Below are positions 1-5,251 of a DNA stretch of 5,251 nucleotides, in pieces. The notes under the pieces were generated by a model, which searched no databases, had not been told where the DNA came from, and worked only from the letters and a program-made list of their open reading frames with translations. Position numbers and translations under genes: made by a program. The stretch is from JALWSI01 sp964569095 [NCBI: uncultured Aquificales bacterium] (GTDB lineage Bacteria > Thermosulfidibacterota > Thermosulfidibacteria > Thermosulfidibacterales): assembly GCA_964569095.1 (NCBI GenBank), contig CAZMTB010000202.1, positions 1 to 5,251 on the forward strand. The letters are read 5' to 3'. Positions within the stretch are counted from its first letter, which is position 1, and each line of letters opens with the position of its first letter.

Positions 1-929
1 ATGCTGCCGTAGCGAAGGAACTCGGCGTTCCTCAAGGCGGGTACCAGCGAGAAGACCCTCTTCTGGTCGGGGTACCTTAACCGGGTCTGGAACCCCACCA
101 TGTTGAGCATGGTGCCTTCGGCGTTCTCCTTTCTGAGCTGAACCACCGCGTAGGGTCTCTTTCCCGTCCTGGGATCCACCAGGCCCACCGGTCTCATGGG
201 ACCGAATAGCAGGGTCTTCTTTCCCCGTCTCGCCAGCTCCTCTATGGGCTGGCAGCCCTCGAAGTAGGTGGGGTTTTCGAAGCTGTGCAGGGGAACGGGA
301 TCCGCCTCCACCAGGGCCTGGTAGAACGCCTCGTACTCCTCCCTGGTGAGGGGACAGTTGAGGTAGTCGTCTCCGCCTTTTCCGTAGCGTGATGCCCAGA
401 AGGCGTGTTCCATCTCTATGCTGTGGAGGCTCACGATCGGGGCGATGGCGTCGTAGAAGTAGAGGGAGTCGTCTCCCAGTATCCCCTGCAGGTGCTCGGA
501 GAGGGCGGGGGAGGTGAGTGGCCCCGTTGCCACCACCAGTGGCCTATCCTCCACCAGCTCCGTGGCCTCTTCTCTCACCACCTCCACCTGGGGGTGGTTG
601 GTCAAGATCTCGGTTATCCTCTTGGCAAAGAGGCTTCGGTCAACGGTTAGGGCGCTACCCCCGGGAATGGCCGTCTCTCTCGCTGTCCTCATCACCAGGG
701 AGACCAGCCTCTCCAGCTCCAGCTTGAGAAGCCCGGAGGCGGTGAGGGTCTCCATGGACTTCAGGGAGTTGCTGCACACCAGTTCCGCCAGCTCCCCCGT
801 CTTGTGGGCAGGGGTTGAGACCCGTGGGCGCATCTCCACCAGTCTCACCTTCACGCCCCTCTTGGCGAGCTGGTACGCGGCCTCGGTTCCCGCGAGGCCT
901 CCTCCGATCACCGTCACCCTCTCAGGCAC
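1..929 (-). CDS. trmFO: TrmFO, folate/FAD-dependent tRNA (uracil-54) C5-methyltransferase, partial
   Basis: This cytoplasmic flavoenzyme makes ribothymidine at position 54 of the tRNA T-loop, using methylene-tetrahydrofolate as carbon donor and reduced FAD. I translated the minus strand from position 929 to the window edge without meeting a stop, giving about 309 of the usual 435-450 residues; the C-terminus lies outside the window. The N-terminus has the FAD dinucleotide motif [12 protein letters not shown] (residues 7-18), then EMRP, TPAHKT and LVCSNSLKS. Further on come [49 protein letters not shown] and NAEFLRYG, all family hallmarks. Cys52 aligns with B. subtilis Cys53, and Cys226 in FEGC with its catalytic Cys226 (from memory of the literature). 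GTG at 929 is chosen because GGGAGGAGAG lies just upstream and the start falls at the usual distance before the FAD motif; an in-frame GTG at 944 is less well supported. It is transcribed away from the tRNA gene. I saw no broken or missing key residue. Confidence 0.97.
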   Translation of the reverse strand, partial: MPERVTVIGGGLAGTEAAYQLAKRGVKVRLVEMRPRVSTPAHKTGELAELVCSNSLKSMETLTASGLLKLELERLVSLVMRTARETAIPGGSALTVDRSLFAKRITEILTNHPQVEVVREEATELVEDRPLVVATGPLTSPALSEHLQGILGDDSLYFYDAIAPIVSLHSIEMEHAFWASRYGKGGDDYLNCPLTREEYEAFYQALVEADPVPLHSFENPTYFEGCQPIEELARRGKKTLLFGPMRPVGLVDPRTGKRPYAVVQLRKENAEGTMLNMVGFQTRLRYPDQKRVFSLVPALRNAEFLRYGS

Positions 930-940
930 CTCTCCTCCCT
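930..940 (-). promoter_or_regulatory. Ribosome binding site fixing the GTG start of trmFO
   Basis: Read on the minus strand this is AGGGAGGAGAG, with the GGAGG core at 938-934 and four bases before the GTG at 929. No ATG is available in frame upstream, and the FAD motif begins only six residues after this GTG, so the site decides the start. I could not find a convincing minus-strand promoter in the 87 bases between trmFO and the tRNA. Confidence 0.75.
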
Positions 941-972
941 TCACCCTGCTGAAGAAACGGCCAATACCACGC

Positions 973-1000
973 TTGACTTGGAAAGGGCAACGACTATGAT
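973..1000 (+). promoter_or_regulatory. Sigma70-type promoter for tRNA-Ser
   Basis: TTGACT (973-978) matches five of six bases of the -35 consensus. TATGAT (995-1000) matches five of six bases of the -10 consensus. The spacer is 16 bases. Transcription would begin near 1007, about 10 bases before the mature tRNA 5' end, which suits a tRNA gene. The same promoter may also serve the acyltransferase gene downstream, because no other promoter is visible before it. Confidence 0.7.
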
Positions 1001-1016
1001 TACTCACTTGCCTTGC

Positions 1017-1107
1017 GGAGGGGTGGCCGAGTCTGGTCGAAGGCGGGTGACTTGAAATCATCTGCACCTTAACGGTGCCGGGGGTTCGAATCCCTCCCCC
1101 TCCGCCA
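1017..1107 (+). tRNA. tRNA-Ser, anticodon UGA, with encoded CCA
   Basis: This is a class II tRNA of 91 bases. The acceptor stem GGAGGGG (1017-1023) pairs fully with CCCCTCC (1097-1103), followed by discriminator G and a genome-encoded CCA. The D-arm begins GGCCGAG. The anticodon stem GGTGA/TCATC encloses loop CTTGAAA, placing anticodon TGA at 1053-1055, which reads UCA codons and by wobble other UCN codons. The long variable arm typical of serine tRNAs is a perfect five-base-pair stem, GCACC (1064-1068) with GGTGC (1074-1078). The T-arm is GGGGG, TTCGAAT, CCCTC with one G-T pair. The two U bases opening the T-loop are the normal setting for U54, the TrmFO target. The gene lies divergently from trmFO and 41 bases before the fusion gene. 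I saw no second copy of its 3' end in the window, so there is no sign of an integration event here. Confidence 0.97.
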
Positions 1108-1148
1108 AGGGTGGACTCTTTCTGTTTGGTTATCGTCGGGGAGGGGAG

Positions 1149-4100
1149 ATGAGAGAAGAGAGCGTTTGGAGGGTTAAGGGTTTTCTGCCCTTTCTTCTCG
1201 TGCTCGTCTTCAACGCCATGACCGACATCGCCCACAAGATCACCATACAGAACGTTCTCATCAAGAGCTTCAGCGGGGGCACCCTCATCGTTCTCAGCGC
1301 CGTGGTCAACGCGTTGATTCTTATTCCTTTCGTCCTGCTTTTCTCTCCCGCCGGGTTCGTTAGCGATCGTTTTCTGAAGGTCTCGGTGGCCCGTTACGCC
1401 GCCCTTGCCAGCGTGGTGTTGGCCCTGCTGGCTACCTACAGCTACTACGCCGGATGGTTCTACCTGGCCTTCTCCATCACCTTTCTTCTGGCCGTCCAAA
1501 GCGCCATCTACTCTCCTGCCAAGTACGGGTTGATCAAGGAACTGGTGGGGGCTGAGAGGCTTGCCTACGCCAACGGCATCGTCCAGGCGGCCACCATTAC
1601 TGCCATCCTGGGCAGCTCGGTGCTCTTCTCGGTCTTCTTCGAGATCCTCTACAAGGGAGGAACCCAGCCCCACCAGATACTTCCCTCCATTGCACCAATA
1701 GGCTGGTTCTTGGTGGCAATGACCCTGGCAGAGAGCTGGTTTGCGTTTAAAATTCCCGATACCGGCGTTCAAGAGCGGGACCTGGTCTTTCGACTGGGGG
1801 AGTACCTTCACCTGGGCTACCTCAAGAGAAACCTCTCCCTCATCACCGAGAACCGCATAGTGTGGCTCTGCATAATGGGACTCAGCCTCTTCTGGGGTGT
1901 CTCCCAGCTCGCGGTGGCGGCGTTTCCCGCCCACTACAAGGCGGTGCTGGGGGACGAGAACACGGTGGTCATCCAGGGAATCCTGGCCGTTAGTGCAGTG
2001 GGCTTGATCGTGGGTTCCTTGGTGGCGGGGAGGGCGTCGAGGAAGAGAATAGAGTTTGGCATCATTCCCCTGGGGGCAATAGGGATGTTCTGTGCCCTCC
2101 TGGTCTTTGCAAGGGCGAATACGGTGCCCTTGATGGTGGGGGCAAGCGTCTCCTTCGGGTTCTTCGGAGGATTGGTAGTGGTACCCTTCAACGCCGCCCT
2201 CCAGTACCTGGCGCCCCGGGAGAAGATGGGAACCGTCTTGGCGGGTAGCAACTTTGTGCAGAACCTGGTGATGATACTCTTCCTCGTTGCAACGGTGGTG
2301 CTGGTTGCCGTGGGGTTTTCGTCCAGGGGAATATTCTACATTGCGGCGGTTATCACCTTTGCCTGCAGCGTTTACATATTCTCGAAGATTCCCCAGCTGG
2401 TGGGAAGACTGCTGCTTCTGCCCATATTGAAGACCCGCTATCGCCTCTTCGTCATGGGCATTGAAAACCTGCCGCAGGCAGGTGGGGCCCTGCTCCTCGG
2501 CAACCACGTGAGCTGGATAGACTGGCTGATACTGCAGGTTGCCTCTCCCCGGTCTGTGAAGTTCGTGATGACGAGGCGCATCTACGATCAGTGGTACCTG
2601 CGGTGGTTCTTGAGGTGGTTCCAGGTGATTCCCATCTCGGGGGTGTCGAGCAGGGAGGCCATGGAGGAGGTGCGCAGGCGCCTGGAGAACGGGGAGGTGG
2701 TGGCCATCTTTCCCGAGGGACGCATAAGCTACAACGGCCAGCTCGGGGAGTTCAAAAGGGGCTTCGAGCTGATCATGAAGGGATTGAAGAACCCCATCGT
2801 TCCCTTTTACCTCCACGGCCTTTGGGGTTCCACCTTCTCACGGGCGGAGTCGCGGTACCGCCTGGTCTCCAAGACCGGAACCCGCAGGGATATTGGAGTC
2901 GTGTTTGGAGAGCCCCTGCCTCCTGATGCCACGGCCCACCAGGTGAAGCAGGCGGTGAAGGCACTCTCCATGAAGGCCTGGGAGGCCACGGTGTCTCGCA
3001 TGGAACCCCTGCATTACCAATGGCTCAGGCGTTGCAAGTCTGGTCCCTTCAAGCTTGCAGTGGCAGACGCCACCGGTGCCCGGTTGAGCAGGGTGAGGTT
3101 TTTGAGCGCGGTGCTTCTATTTGCGAGGGCCCTGCGTGGGCCCCTGAGGGACGAGGTGAACGTGGGGGTTATCCTGCCCACCTCCACGGCGGGAGCGGTG
3201 GTGAACATGGCCCTTCTGGTGATGGGAAAGCGCCCCGTTAACCTCAACTACACCATGGCTCCAGGTGCCCTGGAGGCGGCGATGGAGAGGGCGGAATTGA
3301 AGAGGGTTATCGCCTCCAGCCTCTTCCTGAGACGGCTCTCTTCCAAGGGGTTCGATCTTGGCGGGGTGCTTGGAGACGGGGTGATCTACGCCGAGGATGT
3401 GGCTAAGGGCTTCTCTGACAGGGAGAAGCGCCGGGCCTTTCTTGAGGCGTTGTTGCTCCCCGCCTGGGTGCTGAGGATGCGCCACTTCGAGAAGGTGGGC
3501 CTGGAAGAGACCGCCACCATACTCTTCAGCAGCGGTAGCGAGGGGATTCCCAAGGGGGTGGAGCTGACCCACAAGAACCTGGTTGGCAACATCAAGCAGG
3601 TGGGAGCCATGGTGAACTTTCAGGACGAAGACCTCATTCTCAACTCGTTGCCCATGTTTCACTCCTTTGGCCTGACTGTCACCACCCTTCTTCCCCTATG
3701 CGAGGGGATACCCATGGCCTGCGTTCCCGACCCTACCGACGCCGTTGCCGTGGGCAAGATGGCGGTCAGGTACAGGGCCACCATTTTGTTTGGAACATCC
3801 ACCTTCTTCCGCCTATACACCAAGAACAAGAGGCTTCATCCCCTCATGTTTGCCACCCTGCGCATGGCAGTGGCAGGCGCCGAGAGGCTCAAGCCAGAGA
3901 TAAAAGCGGCCTTCAAGGCCAAGTTTGGGGTTGAGCTGTTCGAGGGATACGGCACCACCGAGACCTCTCCGGTGATCTCGGTGAACATGCCCGACGCCAT
4001 AGATCCCCATACCTTCCAGGTGATCGTGGGAAACAAGCCGGGAAGCGTGGGCCAGGCCATCCCCGGAACGGTGGTGGAGGTGGTGGATCCTGAAACCATG

Positions 4101-4598
4101 GAGGTGCTTCCTGCAGGTGAGGATGGCCTCATCGTGGTGGCGGGGGTGCAGGTGATGAAGGGATACCTGAAAGATCCCCAGCGCACTGCCCAGGCCATGG
4201 CAGAGATAGGGGGAGCGAGGTTCTACAAAACGGGGGACAAGGGACACATAGACGAAGACGGGTTCATCTTCATAGTTGATCGCTACAGCAGGTTTGCAAA
4301 GGTTGGGGGCGAGATGATCAGCCTCGGAGGGGTAGAGGAGCAGGTGGAGGGTCTATTCGAGGATGGATTCGAGGCGGTGGCGGTGGGTTTGCCGGATGAG
4401 AAGAAGGGCGAAACGGTGGTGCTGCTCTACTCTGCAGAGCTTGAGCCCGGGGAGGTGATGGAGAGAATAAGGTCAAGCAACGTACCTGCCCTCATGCGCC
4501 CGTCCCGGGTCTTCAAGGTTGACTCGCTACCCAGGCTCGCCAGCGGAAAGACCGACTTCAAAGAGGCAAGGCGGTTGGCAGAGGAGATGATGGGGTAG
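1149..4598 (+). CDS. aas: LplT-PlsC-Aas fusion: lysophospholipid transporter / acyltransferase / acyl-ACP synthetase
   Basis: This 1149-residue protein should bring lysophospholipid across the inner membrane and re-acylate it, using acyl-ACP that it makes from free fatty acid and ATP. Residues 1 to about 415 are a hydrophobic major-facilitator domain resembling E. coli LplT, with shared stretches YSPAKYG (121-127), [21 protein letters not shown] and [13 protein letters not shown] (340-352). Residues about 425-625 are a PlsC-type acyltransferase with the HX4D catalytic motif (His453, Asp458), FPEGR (521-525) and VPFYLHG. Residues about 640-1149 are an adenylate-forming ligase with the phosphate loop [11 protein letters not shown] (793-803), YGTTET (934-939), GDKG (1029-1032), Arg1045 in VDR, and the C-terminal catalytic lysine Lys1134 in SGKTDF. 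E. coli encodes these as two adjacent genes, lplT (about 397 residues) and aas (719); here they are one frame. A purine-rich ribosome binding site (GGGGAGGGGAG, 1138-1148) directly precedes the ATG. All catalytic motifs look intact. Substrate head group and chain preference cannot be read from sequence. Confidence 0.95.
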   Translation: MREESVWRVKGFLPFLLVLVFNAMTDIAHKITIQNVLIKSFSGGTLIVLSAVVNALILIPFVLLFSPAGFVSDRFLKVSVARYAALASVVLALLATYSYYAGWFYLAFSITFLLAVQSAIYSPAKYGLIKELVGAERLAYANGIVQAATITAILGSSVLFSVFFEILYKGGTQPHQILPSIAPIGWFLVAMTLAESWFAFKIPDTGVQERDLVFRLGEYLHLGYLKRNLSLITENRIVWLCIMGLSLFWGVSQLAVAAFPAHYKAVLGDENTVVIQGILAVSAVGLIVGSLVAGRASRKRIEFGIIPLGAIGMFCALLVFARANTVPLMVGASVSFGFFGGLVVVPFNAALQYLAPREKMGTVLAGSNFVQNLVMILFLVATVVLVAVGFSSRGIFYIAAVITFACSVYIFSKIPQLVGRLLLLPILKTRYRLFVMGIENLPQAGGALLLGNHVSWIDWLILQVASPRSVKFVMTRRIYDQWYLRWFLRWFQVIPISGVSSREAMEEVRRRLENGEVVAIFPEGRISYNGQLGEFKRGFELIMKGLKNPIVPFYLHGLWGSTFSRAESRYRLVSKTGTRRDIGVVFGEPLPPDATAHQVKQAVKALSMKAWEATVSRMEPLHYQWLRRCKSGPFKLAVADATGARLSRVRFLSAVLLFARALRGPLRDEVNVGVILPTSTAGAVVNMALLVMGKRPVNLNYTMAPGALEAAMERAELKRVIASSLFLRRLSSKGFDLGGVLGDGVIYAEDVAKGFSDREKRRAFLEALLLPAWVLRMRHFEKVGLEETATILFSSGSEGIPKGVELTHKNLVGNIKQVGAMVNFQDEDLILNSLPMFHSFGLTVTTLLPLCEGIPMACVPDPTDAVAVGKMAVRYRATILFGTSTFFRLYTKNKRLHPLMFATLRMAVAGAERLKPEIKAAFKAKFGVELFEGYGTTETSPVISVNMPDAIDPHTFQVIVGNKPGSVGQAIPGTVVEVVDPETMEVLPAGEDGLIVVAGVQVMKGYLKDPQRTAQAMAEIGGARFYKTGDKGHIDEDGFIFIVDRYSRFAKVGGEMISLGGVEEQVEGLFEDGFEAVAVGLPDEKKGETVVLLYSAELEPGEVMERIRSSNVPALMRPSRVFKVDSLPRLASGKTDFKEARRLAEEMMG

Positions 4599-5107
4599 CA
4601 CGGCAACGAAGGCAATTTTGCCGCAGAGAGGCTTTCTTCTGTCTTCTCCACAAGGGCAGCAACGTCTCCGCTCGTGCCGCTACGCCCTCGCGTCGCACGT
4701 TTATGAAGAAGGGTAGGTCCTTTTTTGAATGTCATCAACGGTTACGAAGACGCGCGAGACGACCCTGTGCTCATCTTGGCAGTCACCTCTTCACTTCTTT
4801 CTTGGTCGCCTCTGTACTAATCACTGGATCACTTCCAAAGAAGAGCAGGATACCCGTGTTGGCCGGCTTCTCTCTTCTTTGCCCTTGGTTTTTTGCTACT
4901 CTACGCGGTGATGGAGAATAGTAGCACCAGGCAGAAAAGGGGTACCACTTCAGGCTTAAACGTGGCCCAGGATAGAATAGAAGAGTCAAAAATACACACA
5001 AATGTGAACAACCGAGCACTTGTACGCTAATATTATCAAATTGACCACATCGATTTTCAATCAATCTTTCCAAAAATCACCTCACATTTCCCTTTTTCAT
5101 CAACGCT

Positions 5108-5132
5108 TATAATAAAATCAATAAGGTATACT
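5108..5132 (+). promoter_or_regulatory. Putative -10 elements for the final ORF
   Basis: TATAAT (5108-5113) is a perfect -10 hexamer in AT-rich DNA. At the expected distance upstream there is only a poor -35 match (CATTTC, 5085-5090). A second -10-like hexamer, TATACT (5127-5132), lies 19 bases later, also without a good -35, and would leave almost no untranslated leader. Initiation from the first would start near 5120 and give a leader of about 28 bases. In AT-rich DNA such hexamers occur by chance, hence the modest confidence. Confidence 0.4.
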
Positions 5133-5135
5133 AAT

Positions 5136-5142
5136 GAGGTGA
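5136..5142 (+). promoter_or_regulatory. Strong ribosome binding site before the final ORF
   Basis: GAGGTGA followed by TT is a long match to the complement of the 16S rRNA 3' end, and lies five bases before the ATG at 5148. This spacing and match are the main reason to believe that the short, cut-off ORF is translated. The same bases form most of the right arm of a perfect inverted repeat. Confidence 0.65.
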
Positions 5143-5147
5143 TTATT

Positions 5148-5251
5148 ATGAAAGAAATATTGTCAGTTATTATCAGCGCTTCGTTATCATCAACTAAAAA
5201 TCTCACTAAGATTCTTTCTATAACTATATTGATGTGTTATTTTATAGTTGC
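5148..5251 (+). CDS. Unrecognised protein, N-terminal fragment only
   Basis: The frame is open from the ATG to the window edge, giving 34 full codons and a partial Ala codon. I do not recognise it. The visible sequence starts MKEILSVIISASLSS, continues with a short polar stretch (TKNLTK), and then a hydrophobic run ILSITILMCYFIV. It could be the first membrane segment of an integral membrane protein or a signal anchor. A lysine-led start followed by hydrophobic residues also permits a secretion signal. Codon choice is strongly A/T-rich (ATA, TTA, TCA), unlike the GC-rich choice in the fusion gene and trmFO, which suggests a different origin. Support comes from the good ribosome binding site and the nearby TATAAT; the missing remainder prevents any functional call. 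Confidence 0.55.
   Translation, partial: MKEILSVIISASLSSTKNLTKILSITILMCYFIV

Larger units (their letters stand above)
5075..5144. repeat. 10-base inverted repeat flanking a putative promoter and covering the RBS
   Basis: AATCACCTCA (5075-5084) is the exact reverse complement of TGAGGTGATT (5135-5144), with 50 bases between. After one mismatch the pairing resumes for two more A-T pairs (5072-5073 with 5146-5147). The right arm contains the GAGGTGA ribosome binding site of the final ORF. The left arm resembles the anti-Shine-Dalgarno end of 16S rRNA. The repeat is seen directly; any regulatory effect is inference. Confidence 0.6.
4599..5147. other. Long intergenic region, no convincing gene, with a GC drop
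   Basis: These 549 bases hold several overlapping open frames on both strands, none with a good ribosome binding site, recognisable motif or normal codon pattern. Up to about 4980 the GC content is near 50-58%; after that it falls to about 23-33%. I see no strong terminator after the fusion gene. The only hairpin close to its stop (CGGCAA 4601-4606 with TTGCCG 4618-4623) has no following T-run, and the T-run at 4721-4726 follows only a weak, A-T-rich stem. One plus-strand frame from about 4706 to its stop near 5030 is interrupted by a single TAA near 4816 and contains a hydrophobic stretch ASLFFALGFLLLYAVMEN, so decayed coding sequence is possible. The last 70 bases carry the leader of the next ORF. 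Confidence 0.6.

Noticed and set aside
405-999. Plus-strand open frames of 69-161 codons opposite trmFO
   Set aside because: They lie antisense to a clearly conserved trmFO frame; their proline/serine-rich translations are the usual shadow of GC-rich coding DNA and carry no motif.
1017-1107. tRNA-Ser as an attachment site for an integrated element
   Set aside because: No direct repeat of the tRNA 3' end, integrase gene or composition change is seen next to it; the GC-shifted DNA begins nearly 3.9 kb away, beyond a normal GC-rich gene.
1934-4247. Many antisense and alternative-frame ORFs inside the fusion gene, the longest 181 codons on the minus strand (3117-3662)
   Set aside because: The whole interval is covered by one frame with intact catalytic motifs of three domains; the other frames have low-complexity or arginine/histidine-rich translations with no ribosome binding sites of note.
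4601-4623. CGGCAA...TTGCCG hairpin just after the fusion gene stop, considered as a terminator
   Set aside because: The stem is only six base pairs with an 11-base loop and is followed by CAGAGAGG, not a T-run, on the plus strand; the minus strand also lacks a T-run.
4706-4726. Weak stem followed by TTTTTT, considered as a rho-independent terminator
   Set aside because: The stem has only two G-C pairs and a G-T pair, and its 3' arm is the T-run itself, so it would be too unstable to count as a terminator.
4427-4738. Minus-strand ORF of 103 codons overlapping the 3' end of the fusion gene
   Set aside because: Most of it is antisense to the conserved ligase C-terminus including the catalytic lysine region, and no ribosome binding site or family motif is visible. 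Its intergenic part is covered in the repeat-like finding.
4783-5073. Minus-strand ORF of 96 codons across the GC boundary
   Set aside because: It spans the sharp composition change without any change in character, has no good ribosome binding site, and its translation is rich in cysteine, tyrosine and proline with no recognisable motif.
1-5251. CRISPR arrays, insertion sequences and riboswitches
   Set aside because: I looked for regularly spaced repeats, transposase motifs with terminal inverted repeats, and long structured leaders, and saw none.

Overview
The window shows a Gram-negative bacterium with protein-coding DNA of roughly 55-62% GC. It carries three well-supported genes (trmFO, tRNA-Ser and a lysophospholipid-recycling fusion protein), followed by a long intergenic stretch and the start of an unrecognised AT-rich gene. 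Gram-negative is inferred from the fused LplT-Aas protein, which acts at the inner membrane of diderm cells. TrmFO, a folate/FAD tRNA methylase, is found in Firmicutes, many Deltaproteobacteria and several deep-branching thermophile groups, but not in E. coli-type enterics. A deltaproteobacterial or deep-branching diderm is therefore plausible, but the genus cannot be read from this window.

Layout. Positions 1-929, minus strand: the N-terminal two thirds of trmFO, running off the left edge and starting at a GTG. Positions 930-1016: a short divergent region with a good sigma70-type promoter for the tRNA. Positions 1017-1107, plus strand: tRNA-Ser(UGA) with encoded CCA. Positions 1149-4598, plus strand: one 1149-residue protein that joins an LplT-like lysophospholipid flippase, a PlsC-type acyltransferase and an acyl-ACP synthetase. 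Positions 4599-5147: 549 bases without a convincing gene. Position 5148 to the right edge, plus strand: the start of an unrecognised ORF with a strong ribosome binding site.

The tRNA and the fusion gene lie 41 bases apart with no visible terminator or second promoter between them, so they may share a transcript. The fusion protein combines import of lysophospholipid with its re-acylation, so it is a self-contained phospholipid repair machine. TrmFO modifies tRNAs at U54 in the T-loop, and the adjacent tRNA-Ser has the TTC T-loop that could be a substrate; this link may be coincidental.

The least ordinary part is the right end. GC falls abruptly to about 23-33% from about position 4980. The leader of the last ORF holds a perfect 10-base inverted repeat whose right arm is the ribosome binding site and whose left arm mimics the 3' end of 16S rRNA. 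I found no CRISPR array, insertion sequence, or clearly new system.
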